From NCBI GenBank assembly GCA_045531795.1, contig JAZSET010000013.1, forward strand, positions 1 through 16,625: a DNA stretch of 16,625 nucleotides. The letters are read 5' to 3'. The position numbers and the translations under genes are program-made. Below, piece by piece: positions 4,597-12,292 of this stretch (positions are counted from its first letter, which is position 1; every line of letters begins with the position of its first letter). This DNA comes from UBA4717 sp045531795. GTDB taxonomy: Bacteria > Bacillota > Clostridia > Oscillospirales > CAG-272. Under the pieces are notes generated by a model. That model ran no database searches, was not told the origin of the DNA, and saw only the letters and a list, made by a program, of their open reading frames with translations.

Positions 4597-6162
4597 ATGA
4601 GAAGATACATTTATAGCGGCGACCTCAAAAAACTGGAGGTTCAGGACTTTGATGTTCTGGTTGTCGGCAGTGGTCTTGCGGGACTTTACGCGGCACTTCA
4701 TATAGACGGAAATAAAAGTGTAGCCCTTGTAACAAAGGTGAATATCGAAAACTCAAACTCATGGCTTGCGCAGGGTGGAATTGCGGCGGTAATTGACCCC
4801 TCTGACAAGTTTGAAAGTCACGTTGAGGACACCCTTAAGGCGGGTGCGGGAATGTGCGACTACAAGGCGGTTGAAGTCCTAGTAGAAGAGGGACCCGAAA
4901 ATATCCGTGAGCTTGTTGAGATGAATGTGCCGTTTGACACAAATCCCGAGGGCGAGCTTATGATTACCCGTGAGGGCGGCCACTCCTGCAGAAGAATCGT
5001 ACACTGTGGCGGAGACGCAACAGGTAGGGAGACAACAAAGACTCTCGGTCAGATTGCACTTACAAGAAAGAACATAACACCTTTCTTTGAGACCTTTATG
5101 ATTGATATAATCACAGAAAAGGGCAAGGCAGTAGGTGCCGTACTCAGAGACATAAAGAATAACCGCGATTTCATTATACGTTCATCAAATATAATCCTTT
5201 CAACGGGCGGTATTGGTGCGATATACAAGCACACAACAAACCCTAGAGGAGCAATTGGTGACGGTATTGCCGCTGCAATGAGAGCAGGTGCTGAGGTCGT
5301 CAATATGGAAATGGTGCAGTTCCACCCTACAACGCTTATACCTCACTCGAACAGTGACAGACTCTTCCTTATATCCGAGGCAGTAAGAGGCGAGGGCGGA
5401 ATACTGAGAAATCACGAGAAAAAGGCATTCATGGAGGGCAAGCATGAGCTGAAGGACCTCGCTCCCCGTGACATTGTTGCAAGAGCAATTCTCGATGAAT
5501 TAAGGCGTTCGGGTAAGAGTCACGTTTTCCTTGATGTATCTTCAATGACAAAGGAATTTTTCTCAAAGAGATTCCCGACAATATATAATGAATGTACCGA
5601 ATTCGGCATAAATCTTACCGAGGATATGATACCCGTCCGACCTGCACAGCATTATCTTATGGGCGGTATCAGGACAAATCTCTGGGGTATGACAAATATT
5701 GAGGGACTTTATGCGTGCGGTGAGTGTGCGTGGACAGGAATACACGGAGCAAACAGACTTGCAAGTAACTCTATGCTTGAATGTCTCGTTTTCGGAAGAC
5801 GCGCTGCAAGACACATAAACGAAAAGACACTTCCCGAGGTAAACTTCAGGCTTCCCTCTACAAAACTTGAAAGCACAGAAGTACTCGGCAGCAAATACAT
5901 TGACGGCACAAAGGGAAAGCTTCGGGACATAATGACCGAGTATGCAGGACCTGTGCGTACTGAAAAGGGACTTGCAGAGGGTGCGGGCAAAATCTACCGC
6001 ATTTACAAAAAACTCCAGGATATAAAGCTTGAAAAAAATGAAGAATTCGAGCTTTACAATATGGTTGAGACGGCGTATAAGATTATAACTGATGCTCTTG
6101 CACGAAAGGAAAGCATCGGTGCACATTACATTGTACCCGAGGAAGAAACAAATGCTAAATAA
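4597..6162 (+). CDS. nadB: L-aspartate oxidase
   Basis: A 521-residue FAD flavoprotein that oxidises L-aspartate to iminoaspartate, the first step of NAD synthesis. It belongs to the succinate dehydrogenase/fumarate reductase flavoprotein family. The FAD-binding GSGLAG is at 24-29, SWLAQGGIAA at 55-64, HSCRRIVH at 129-136 and ATGRE at 141-145. Active-site segments are HPTT (243-246), RGEGG (264-268) and PRDIVARAI (290-298). QHYLMGGI (351-358) and GECAWTGIHGANRLASNSML (375-394) close the flavin site. Length and adjacency to nadC favour NadB over a fumarate reductase subunit. AGAGGA precedes the ATG. The 3' end overlaps ispE by 11 bases. nadA, which uses its unstable product, is not in this window. 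Confidence 0.95.
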   Translation: MRRYIYSGDLKKLEVQDFDVLVVGSGLAGLYAALHIDGNKSVALVTKVNIENSNSWLAQGGIAAVIDPSDKFESHVEDTLKAGAGMCDYKAVEVLVEEGPENIRELVEMNVPFDTNPEGELMITREGGHSCRRIVHCGGDATGRETTKTLGQIALTRKNITPFFETFMIDIITEKGKAVGAVLRDIKNNRDFIIRSSNIILSTGGIGAIYKHTTNPRGAIGDGIAAAMRAGAEVVNMEMVQFHPTTLIPHSNSDRLFLISEAVRGEGGILRNHEKKAFMEGKHELKDLAPRDIVARAILDELRRSGKSHVFLDVSSMTKEFFSKRFPTIYNECTEFGINLTEDMIPVRPAQHYLMGGIRTNLWGMTNIEGLYACGECAWTGIHGANRLASNSMLECLVFGRRAARHINEKTLPEVNFRLPSTKLESTEVLGSKYIDGTKGKLRDIMTEYAGPVRTEKGLAEGAGKIYRIYKKLQDIKLEKNEEFELYNMVETAYKIITDALARKESIGAHYIVPEEETNAK

Positions 6163-7024
6163 AATAAGCGTAAATGCTTATGCAAAGATAAATCTTTACC
6201 TTGATGTGGTGTCAAAAAGAAGTGACGGATATCATAATATTGAAAGTGTAATGCAGTCGGTAAGCCTTTGCGACAGGGTAACGGTGACACTTGACACAGA
6301 CGCTGCAGGGCAGAAGATAACGCAGGATTTCGGTGAGTCGGACTTGCCTTGTGATGAAACAAATCTTTGCTACAAGGCGGCAAAAGCATATCTTGATTAT
6401 TTTGAAATCAGGGACTTTGATATTCATATATCGGTAGAAAAGAATATCCCACATGCGGCGGGACTTGCGGGCGGCAGCAGTGATGCGGCGGCGGTAATTA
6501 AGGCTCTTGACGGACTTTATGACAAAAACACAGACATTGAAGTCTTAAAGGATATCGGACTTAAAGTCGGCTCTGATGTGCCTTACTGTATTGAGGGCGG
6601 TACGTGCAGAGTCTGTGGCAGAGGAGAGACGGTTTCAAAGCTTTCACCGCTCGGGGGATTTTATGTTGTAATTTCAAAGTCCGAAAAGGAGTCTGTTTCA
6701 ACAAAAGAGGCATACAGTCGCATTGATTTAAAGAAAGAAAGCGACAGTAAAACTTCATTTGAAGACTATGTTTGTGCAGTAAATGAGAAAGACAATGATG
6801 TTATTGCAAGTGGCGTTTACAACATTTTTCAGAGTGTGATGTCGGATACATTAAGTGACACCTCTAAGATAATAGAGTCTATGAAAAAAGACGGCGCAGT
6901 GTCCGCTTTGATGAGTGGCAGCGGTCCGTCGGTATTCGGGCTTTTTGAAAAGCGGGAAGACGCAGAGTCATCAGCATTAAATCTTAGAAAAAGCTATTTT
7001 GCAGTAGTATGTACACTCGTATAA
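6152..7024 (+). CDS. ispE: 4-diphosphocytidyl-2-C-methyl-D-erythritol kinase
   Basis: A 290-residue GHMP kinase that phosphorylates CDP-methylerythritol in the MEP pathway to isopentenyl diphosphate. Seen are AKINLYLDV near residue 11, the ATP-binding glycine loop GLAGGSSDAA (104-113), GSDVPY with the catalytic-type Asp (140-145) and the third GHMP motif SGSGPSVFGLF (255-265). The open frame extends 60 bases upstream inside nadB, but the ATG at 6152 has GAGGAAG just before it and begins the usual N-terminus. It overlaps nadB by 11 bases, so translation is probably coupled. A terminator follows directly. Confidence 0.95.
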   Translation: MLNKISVNAYAKINLYLDVVSKRSDGYHNIESVMQSVSLCDRVTVTLDTDAAGQKITQDFGESDLPCDETNLCYKAAKAYLDYFEIRDFDIHISVEKNIPHAAGLAGGSSDAAAVIKALDGLYDKNTDIEVLKDIGLKVGSDVPYCIEGGTCRVCGRGETVSKLSPLGGFYVVISKSEKESVSTKEAYSRIDLKKESDSKTSFEDYVCAVNEKDNDVIASGVYNIFQSVMSDTLSDTSKIIESMKKDGAVSALMSGSGPSVFGLFEKREDAESSALNLRKSYFAVVCTLV

Positions 7025-7027
7025 ATT

Positions 7028-7059
7028 AAAAAGGATACACGAAATCGTGTATCCTTTTT
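7028..7059 (+). terminator. Terminator of nadC-nadB-ispE
   Basis: AAAAAGGATACACG pairs perfectly with CGTGTATCCTTTTT around AAAT, starting 3 bases after the ispE stop. The A run on the other side lets it act on the convergent strand as well. Confidence 0.93.
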
Positions 7060-7079
7060 GTATGCTATTATGTTATCGG

Positions 7080-7227
7080 TAGGGGGAGCCCCCTATCTTC
7101 CGCTTTTTACAGACAATGGAGTACGAGTGGAGATTTTAAATTTGCTCAAGTCTCGCACGCGTTTCAGGTCAAGGGCTGCGCCCTTGCGCGCTATGGGTGC
7201 AGGGACTCAGTCCCTGGACTGCCTGAA
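7080..7227. repeat. Cluster of short perfect hairpins in a convergent gap
   Basis: Three GC-rich inverted repeats: TAGGGGG-AG-CCCCCTA (7080-7095), CAAGGGC-TGC-GCCCTTG (7170-7186) and CAGGGACT-C-AGTCCCTG (7200-7216). The last two are enclosed by a further pairing, TTCAGG (7163-7168) with CCTGAA (7222-7227), giving a branched, clover-like fold. The third hairpin includes the stop codon and last codons of the methyltransferase gene. It may be a dispersed intergenic repeat; copies elsewhere in the genome cannot be seen from here. Confidence 0.6.
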
Positions 7228-7980
7228 GACCTCAAATGCAAGTATGCTTGCCGCTGATGCTGCCGACAGAGCCTCGTTGAACTCACGTCCGTAGTCAAGT
7301 CTTACCGTAATGTCTGCGTTTTCGCACACATACCTTGAAAGTCCTCTCTTTTCACCGCCGACTACAAGCAGAACCGGCTTTCTCATATCGGCATCATACA
7401 CAGATACCGAGTTTTCTATATCCGCACAGGCTACCTTGTAGCCTGCTTTTTTGAATGTATCAATACAATCTTCGGGGGAAGCAACAAAAATGCCTATTTC
7501 TTCGGATGCTCCTGCAGATGAGCGACACACAACACCTGCAGCACTCATCCAGTTACGCTCGGAAAGTATAATTCCGTCAGCTCCTGAAGCATAGACAGAG
7601 CGCACAGCATATCCGAAATTGTACGGGTCTTCTATTCCGTCAAGCATTACATAAAATCCACCGGGCTTTATTTTATCAGCGCTTAATTTGTCAAGCTCAC
7701 GGCTTGTAGTATAGATTAAAATACCGCCGTGACTTGTGCCTATAGCGGTATTTTCAATTTCCTCGGGTGTTACGGCCTGCACTTCAAAATTATACTTAAA
7801 GCTCATCGCTTTAATATATGACAGATGTCCCGCAATCTTCTTTTCGCGGCTTTTGTCATATATAACTCTGATTATTCTTCTGCCCGATACGCCCGACTCC
7901 ATTGACCTTATAAGTGCGCGGAATGAGACCATTCCTTCAAAGATGCAGGACTGTGCAAAGCGTGATTCTTCCCGCTTCAT
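7207..7980 (-). CDS. SpoU/TrmH-family RNA 2'-O-methyltransferase
   Basis: A 257-residue SPOUT-fold methyltransferase, probably acting on rRNA or tRNA ribose with S-adenosylmethionine. An N-terminal substrate-binding-like part (to about residue 90) precedes the knot domain. Motif 1 is LDGIEDPYNFGYAVRSVYAS-like with N121 and R127, and motif 2 is GGEKRGLS (208-215). Motif 3, normally S-L-N-V-S, is degenerate here (F-N-E-A-L-S-A-A, 234-241) though it ends in the usual F-R-Q. The ATG at 7978-7980 overlaps the thyX stop by 4 bases (ATGA). The last codons fall inside a hairpin repeat. The RNA target cannot be deduced. Confidence 0.85.
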   Translation of the reverse strand: MKREESRFAQSCIFEGMVSFRALIRSMESGVSGRRIIRVIYDKSREKKIAGHLSYIKAMSFKYNFEVQAVTPEEIENTAIGTSHGGILIYTTSRELDKLSADKIKPGGFYVMLDGIEDPYNFGYAVRSVYASGADGIILSERNWMSAAGVVCRSSAGASEEIGIFVASPEDCIDTFKKAGYKVACADIENSVSVYDADMRKPVLLVVGGEKRGLSRYVCENADITVRLDYGREFNEALSAASAASILAFEVFRQSRD

Positions 7981-8738
7981 TTTGTATATCCAAGCTCCTT
8001 TTTAACCTCGTTTGCCTTACCGCAGGAATATGATGCCTCACTGCACTTTCCTCTGACGCATCCGGGACCTGCCTTGGCAAAGAGAAGGGGAGCAACGTCC
8101 TTGACAAGCTTTAACATTTCTACTGCAAGCTCTCTTATTTCCCACTGTGCGCGTCTGCAGCAGCGCAGAGAAAAGAAATTATGGAGAGAACGAACATTCA
8201 TTGTCATAATTATTCTTGTGTCGCAGGAATTTGGAAGCACAAAGCGTGCATCCTCGTTAGCCTTTTTCTCAGCGAGTCTCTTTGCTTCTTTTTCGTCAAA
8301 ACCCTCGCTCATAAAGGTTTCTGTGTGCTTCTTTACAAGTATGTTCTTGAGGCTTTCATAGTGAGCTGCATCCTCTTCCATAGCACGGATATATTCCGCC
8401 TTTGCTTCGGGAATAGCCTCAATTTCGGGGGGAGTGATGTACTCAAAGCCTGATTTGTCAACATATCTCTGACTCTGTACCGAGAACGATGCAATTCTGT
8501 GGCGTGTAATCTGTGCAAGCAGGGCACGGCTTACGCCCTCGATTCCGAACGTAAAGCTTGCGTGCTCGATAGGGCTTGAGTGACCGAGGTCATTAAGTAA
8601 AGTTAAAAATGATTCAACCTTTTCGGGGGTGAGGTTGTCCATCAGTGTTTCAATATCGCTTTTTGCATAACAGAGCTTTGCGGCAGCAGCCACAAGCTTG
8701 TCAGGCTCGGGGGTATAAGTTAAAAGTGTTACTTTCAT
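7977..8738 (-). CDS. thyX: Flavin-dependent thymidylate synthase
   Basis: A 253-residue homotetrameric enzyme that methylates dUMP to dTMP using FAD, NADPH and methylene-tetrahydrofolate. The diagnostic ThyX motif R-H-R-x3-S-x4-S-x-R is at residues 79-91 (RHRIASFSVQSQR). A second conserved block with R165, N170, R175 and R183 covers about 164-192. The C-terminal tail adds a Cys cluster (C227, C232, C239) in GPGCVRGKCSEASYSCG, outside the catalytic core. The ATG at 8736-8738 overlaps the stop of the glycosyltransferase gene by 4 bases, and the methyltransferase gene overlaps the other end, so all three are probably co-translated. Confidence 0.96.
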   Translation of the reverse strand: MKVTLLTYTPEPDKLVAAAAKLCYAKSDIETLMDNLTPEKVESFLTLLNDLGHSSPIEHASFTFGIEGVSRALLAQITRHRIASFSVQSQRYVDKSGFEYITPPEIEAIPEAKAEYIRAMEEDAAHYESLKNILVKKHTETFMSEGFDEKEAKRLAEKKANEDARFVLPNSCDTRIIMTMNVRSLHNFFSLRCCRRAQWEIRELAVEMLKLVKDVAPLLFAKAGPGCVRGKCSEASYSCGKANEVKKELGYTK

Positions 8739-9490
8739 TGCTTTTTATCCTTTCCTGCGAGTTTATAAAACAGCGTGCCGAAAACAAATTTCGGAAGCTT
8801 CATCATTCTGCCGATTCTCTTAGGCTCCTTGATAAGTCTGTAGAACCACTCAAGATTCAACTTTATAAAAATATCGGGGGCTCTTTTTACCGTACCTGCG
8901 TATGAATCAAGACTACCGCCAAGGCCCATTACAAGTCCGACATTATTAAGTTTATCTCTGTTTTCGCAAATCCATTTTTCCTGTGCGGGTACACCGAGGC
9001 ATACAAACAGAATATCGGGGGAAAGTTCGTTTATTTTCTCAATTACCCTGTCATTTTCCTCTCCCGACTTTTTGAAATATCCGTCATGGCAACCGACAAG
9101 GTTGAAGTTTTCATACTTTTCCTTTAATTTTTCGGCAGCCAGCTCGGCAACACCCGGCTTTGAACCTAAAAAGTAGACTCCATATCCGTTTTCGTGACTG
9201 AGTTTTATTGCACGAAGACCGAGTTCAACGCCAGGCACCTTTTCACGAAGCGGTGTTTTCAGGATTTTTGACGCGAGTACAACTCCTGCACCGTCCGGGA
9301 TAATAAGGTCAGCGGAGTTGACAATGTCCTTTACATCTTCATTTTCAACACAGAGCTGTACTATTTCCGCATTTGGAGTAAATACTGCGTGAAAGCTTTT
9401 TGATTCTATATAGCCTTTTATTATTTCTTCAGCTTCGTCAAGGGTAACATTATCAATATTTACACCGCGGATGTTAATTTTATTATTCAA
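8735..9490 (-). CDS. tagA: WecG/TagA/CpsF-family glycosyltransferase
   Basis: A 251-residue GT26 enzyme, likely adding N-acetylmannosamine to GlcNAc-diphospho-undecaprenol at the inner face of the membrane, an early step of wall teichoic acid or related polymers. Motifs are TPNAE (38-42), PDGAGV with catalytic-type D66 (65-70), FLGSKPGV (107-114), LGVPAQEKW (165-173), GGSLDSYAGTVKRAP (191-205) and LEWFYRLIKEPKRIGR (213-228). The start is a TTG at 9488-9490, chosen because AGGAGGA lies seven bases before it and the N-terminus fits the family. No other wall-polymer gene lies nearby, so the polymer is uncertain. Confidence 0.9.
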   Translation of the reverse strand: MNNKINIRGVNIDNVTLDEAEEIIKGYIESKSFHAVFTPNAEIVQLCVENEDVKDIVNSADLIIPDGAGVVLASKILKTPLREKVPGVELGLRAIKLSHENGYGVYFLGSKPGVAELAAEKLKEKYENFNLVGCHDGYFKKSGEENDRVIEKINELSPDILFVCLGVPAQEKWICENRDKLNNVGLVMGLGGSLDSYAGTVKRAPDIFIKLNLEWFYRLIKEPKRIGRMMKLPKFVFGTLFYKLAGKDKKQ

Positions 9491-9507
9491 AGCAAGTCCT
9501 CCTGCCC

Positions 9508-9720
9508 TCAGTCGTTTATATCGACATATTCAAGTTCACTGATTTTTGCGTGTTTTCCCGGATCTCTTTTCAGATAATCGTACTTGAATTTTTTGCACAC
9601 ATATTCGTTTGAAACAATTCCCCTGTGGTCACACAAAACCTTGTCACAGTCTCCCACATCACGGGCATATGTACAAAAAAGGCATATTTTTTCTGGATCC
9701 TTTTGTTTCTTAAAAAACAT
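9508..9720 (-). CDS. Small Cys-rich protein, unknown function
   Basis: A 70-residue protein I do not recognise. Five cysteines (C13, C16, C25, C30, C42) are arranged CxxC-8-C-4-C-11-C, suggesting a bound metal, probably zinc, or a redox site. The ends are charged, and no membrane segment or signal peptide is visible. GGAGAAG precedes the ATG at 9718-9720, and the gene has a good promoter (9763-9791). It is the first gene of an operon with tagA (17 bases downstream), thyX and an RNA methyltransferase. It is clearly coding-like, but its role is open. Confidence 0.8.
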   Translation of the reverse strand: MFFKKQKDPEKICLFCTYARDVGDCDKVLCDHRGIVSNEYVCKKFKYDYLKRDPGKHAKISELEYVDIND

Positions 9721-9762
9721 AATTCTTCTCCGGATTATAAAAATTTTATACCACTAAACTAC

Positions 9763-9791
9763 ATTATACTACATTTTCACAAATAAAACAA
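9763..9791 (-). promoter_or_regulatory. Sigma-A promoter of the Cys-rich/tagA/thyX/methyltransferase operon
   Basis: On the minus strand, TTGTTT (plus 9786-9791), a 17-base spacer and a perfect TATAAT (plus 9763-9768), about 42 bases before the first start codon. Confidence 0.75.
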
Positions 9792-9807
9792 TAGTTTTTT
9801 TAAAATC

Positions 9808-10713
9808 TCACCTGAGACTCATAACAAAAAGATAGCACAGTGACAAAACAAGTGAAATAAAGCCCTGAAGAGCCTTTGCCCTCAGGTGAAGCGACAGTGA
9901 AAGTTTGCAGTCTGACACTACGCCGAGAGCCTGAAAATGAACAGAGAGACCGCCAAAACTCATAGCAGAGCACACTATCACAAAAGACGCACCAAATCCT
10001 GATTTATTAAGAGCAAGACTTCCGCTGACAAGCTCGATATACGGCTTTATGCAGGTAAATATACCGCTTGAAAGAAACGGCAGGTCGTTTATGCAGGAAA
10101 ATATTATAACATAAGCGCAGAGCATTGCCATAGAGCGAAGAGCACCGTCAACCGAAGAGGTTACGGCAGAAACAATGCTGACTTTATTATTTAAGATTAA
10201 AGGAGAGTCCGCTTTTCTGCTGTCACTTTCTTTAAATGTAATGGCACAGATAAGCGATGAGGCAATCTGAATGAGATAGATTATAACGCCTGAGGAGACA
10301 CTCCCGAATATACCTCTGCCGAGTAACAGCATCGGCAGAAACGGACCGGTATTATTCGATATTGCGATAAGTCTTTCGGCTTCTTTTTTGCTTAAAACAC
10401 CCCTCTTGTAAAGGTCAGTGCCGGCAATTACTCCCGACGGAAAGCCCGACAAAAAGGAAAGCAGATACACGCTGACACCGCACTGAGGAAGTCCCGTCAG
10501 ACTTCTGAATGCTTTACCAAAGGGGCGGGTGAGGGTGAATATAAAATCTGATGAGACAATAATTTTTGTAAGCACAACCGAGAGAAAGAGAGACGGGATA
10601 ACACTCGTTATGCAGACAGATATAGCACGATAGGCACTGTCCATAAGTCTTTCGGGATAACAGACAAGCATTATAAGCATTGTGATTACGGTGAGCGACA
10701 GGAAAAATGACAA
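9808..10713 (-). CDS. ylbJ: Sporulation integral membrane protein YlbJ
   Basis: A polytopic membrane protein of about 301 residues with a nucleoside-recognition (Gate) type fold. In Bacillus YlbJ is made in the mother cell and is needed for spore cortex formation. Family signs are an early S-V-I-P-S-L-F (39-45), L-S-G-F-P-S-G (88-94), the DLYKRGVLSKKEAERL segment and N-N-T-G-P-F (121-126). About seven or eight hydrophobic stretches are visible. The conventional start is TTG at 10711-10713, but it has a poor ribosome site. A clear GGGAGG lies further up (plus 10758-10763) before three in-frame ATT codons (10744-10752), so translation may begin there and add about 12 residues. It is divergent from yqfC. 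Confidence 0.85.
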   Translation of the reverse strand: MSFFLSLTVITMLIMLVCYPERLMDSAYRAISVCITSVIPSLFLSVVLTKIIVSSDFIFTLTRPFGKAFRSLTGLPQCGVSVYLLSFLSGFPSGVIAGTDLYKRGVLSKKEAERLIAISNNTGPFLPMLLLGRGIFGSVSSGVIIYLIQIASSLICAITFKESDSRKADSPLILNNKVSIVSAVTSSVDGALRSMAMLCAYVIIFSCINDLPFLSSGIFTCIKPYIELVSGSLALNKSGFGASFVIVCSAMSFGGLSVHFQALGVVSDCKLSLSLHLRAKALQGFISLVLSLCYLFVMSLR

Positions 10714-10743
10714 AAGTTTTTCGCTCTCTTTCTTTTTTTGTGT

Positions 10744-10763
10744 AATAATAATAAACGCCTCCC
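10744..10763 (-). promoter_or_regulatory. Ribosome binding site pointing to a non-standard ylbJ start
   Basis: On the minus strand CGGGAGGCGTTT precedes ATT-ATT-ATT in frame with ylbJ. It mirrors the plus-strand yqfC site, CGGGAGCGTTAAT-ATG (10793-10808). This suggests a true ribosome binding site using an ATT start 5-11 bases away. Initiation at ATT is inferred. Confidence 0.45.
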
Positions 10764-10774
10764 GACAGTATAAT
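10746..10774 (+). promoter_or_regulatory. Candidate yqfC promoter, possibly sigma-E
   Basis: TATAAT at 10769-10774 lies 32 bases before yqfC. At a 17-base spacing sits TAATAA (10746-10751), poor for sigma-A but containing the ATA expected for the mother-cell factor sigma-E. The -10 lacks the clean sigma-E form. The assignment leans on yqfC and yqfD being sigma-E dependent in Bacillus. Confidence 0.35.
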
Positions 10775-10806
10775 GTAATAAAATATATTTAAGCGGGAGC
10801 GTTAAT

Positions 10807-11082
10807 ATGAAAAAAGAAAGCAAAGACTCCTCTTTAATTGTCAGAAATCTGTTTTCAAAGATTGATGATACGAGCGAGCCGAATCTTTATATAGGAGCAG
10901 GGAATGAACTTGCACTTTTTAGATGTACTGGGCTTGTTACATATAAAAGCGACACGGTCGTGCTTAAAACGGCAAAGGGAAATCTGACTGTCAGAGGTGA
11001 GTGCCTTAAACTTAAAAGCTTTTCGACGAGCGAAATCTGCGTTTGCGGAAAAATAAAATCTGTGGAGCTGTGGGAGATGTAA
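10807..11082 (+). CDS. yqfC: Sporulation protein YqfC
   Basis: A 91-residue protein of the YabP/YqfC family, normal in length. The central part (E-L-A-L-F-R-C-T-G-L-V-T-Y to K-G-N-L-T-V-R-G-E) resembles the family's beta-rich core. In Bacillus, yqfC is expressed in the mother cell under sigma-E, next to yqfD, as here; its biochemical role is not known. GGGAG lies seven bases before the ATG, and yqfD begins two bases after its stop. Identification depends on both the fold-like pattern and the conserved gene order. Confidence 0.85.
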   Translation: MKKESKDSSLIVRNLFSKIDDTSEPNLYIGAGNELALFRCTGLVTYKSDTVVLKTAKGNLTVRGECLKLKSFSTSEICVCGKIKSVELWEM

Positions 11083-11084
11083 CA

Positions 11085-12272
11085 ATGAAAAAAACGAGCT
11101 TTACAGACAGATTTTTCGGGTATGCGGAAATTAAAATCGGGCAGTGTGACAGTGACAGATGTCTTGCTGCTCTGATAGACGGCAGGGCGATATTTGAGGC
11201 ATACGCACGGGAAGACTTTGTAATTATCAGAACATCGCTCAGGGAAAGTGCGTATATAAAAAAACTGCTTTGTTCAGACTGCTTTGAATATGAGTGTGAG
11301 TATTTCGGACTTCCGAGGTTTTTTTATAAATACAAAGCACGGCCGGGAATTGTTGTCGGTATGGTAACGGCAATTCTTATAACCCTTTATTTTTCAACGC
11401 TTGTCTGGAATATTGAAATAGACGGAAACCGCGAGCTTTCCGACAGCTACATTCTGAGTGTGCTTGAAGAAAACGGACTTTGTGAGGGCAAAGCCCGGGG
11501 AGACATCGACCTTGACAGCCTTACGGGTAATATTATGCTTGAAAACGGAAAAATCGGCTGGATAAGTGTCAATTTCAGAGGTACTACCGCTTTTGTTGAG
11601 GTACTCGAATATGCGGGTAAAAGTGAAACACTAAAAAGCGGTGCTAAAAATATTGTAGCAGACAGAGACGGCAGAATAACCGAGCTTGAGGTGTATAGCG
11701 GTACTGCGGTGGTGAGTATCGGCGACACGGTAAAAAAGGGAGACTTGCTTGTCTCGGGTATAAGCGACACCTCCACAGGCTACAAGCTAAAGAGCGCAAG
11801 TGCCAAAGTTATAGCCGAGGTTTTTGACGAAATTGTTATAGAAATCCCCTACAGCAGAATCCAAAAGGTGTATACGGGCAACACAATAAGCGAAAAAAGT
11901 ATAAAAATCTTCGGAAAGAATATAAAAGTTTTAAAAAACAGTGGAAAAATGTATGATAAGTGTGATATAATAAAGAAAGTAAAGAGAGCAGAGCTTTTTG
12001 AAACACTGAGACTTCCTTTAAGTATTGTTGATATAACCTATAACGAATATGAGGATAAAACGGTGACTGTTGATAAGAGTATTGCACGCACTCTTGCCTT
12101 TGAGGAGCTTGAAAACAGACTTTCTGACCTGGCACGGGACAGTGAGCTTTTAAGTATAAGCGAGCAGACCTTTGAGGGTGAAAAGTCTTTTACACTGAAG
12201 ACTTTAGTCTATCATACAGCAGAGATTTCAAAAGACTCTCCCATATCTCGCAGCAAGTATGTACAAAATTAA
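11085..12272 (+). CDS. yqfD: Sporulation protein YqfD
   Basis: A 395-residue protein matching YqfD in length (about 398 in Bacillus) and neighbourhood. A soluble N-terminal part with several Cys (residues 21, 26, 63, 66, 71) precedes one clear membrane segment at about 87-108. Next comes a large domain starting VWNIEIDGN that resembles POTRA/FtsQ-like folds. An R-x-G-x-I-T-E-L-E-V-Y-S-G-T-A region (about 190-215) resembles lipoyl/barrel-sandwich segments. The protein presumably sits in forespore membranes during sporulation. The frame is open back to 11043 inside yqfC, but ATG at 11085 gives the expected start after GGGAG. phoH follows after 20 bases. Confidence 0.9.
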   Translation: MKKTSFTDRFFGYAEIKIGQCDSDRCLAALIDGRAIFEAYAREDFVIIRTSLRESAYIKKLLCSDCFEYECEYFGLPRFFYKYKARPGIVVGMVTAILITLYFSTLVWNIEIDGNRELSDSYILSVLEENGLCEGKARGDIDLDSLTGNIMLENGKIGWISVNFRGTTAFVEVLEYAGKSETLKSGAKNIVADRDGRITELEVYSGTAVVSIGDTVKKGDLLVSGISDTSTGYKLKSASAKVIAEVFDEIVIEIPYSRIQKVYTGNTISEKSIKIFGKNIKVLKNSGKMYDKCDIIKKVKRAELFETLRLPLSIVDITYNEYEDKTVTVDKSIARTLAFEELENRLSDLARDSELLSISEQTFEGEKSFTLKTLVYHTAEISKDSPISRSKYVQN

Positions 12273-12292
12273 ATCCCGAAAGGAATAAATAA

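Noticed and set aside
7058..7294. 78-codon plus-strand frame across the convergent gap
   Set aside because: It reads through the hairpin cluster and the antisense of the methyltransferase end; no ribosome site and no recognisable protein.
10756..10801. Regulatory inverted repeat CGCCTCCCG / CGGGAGCG in the ylbJ-yqfC gap
   Set aside because: It is explained by the two divergent ribosome binding sites having the same sequence.
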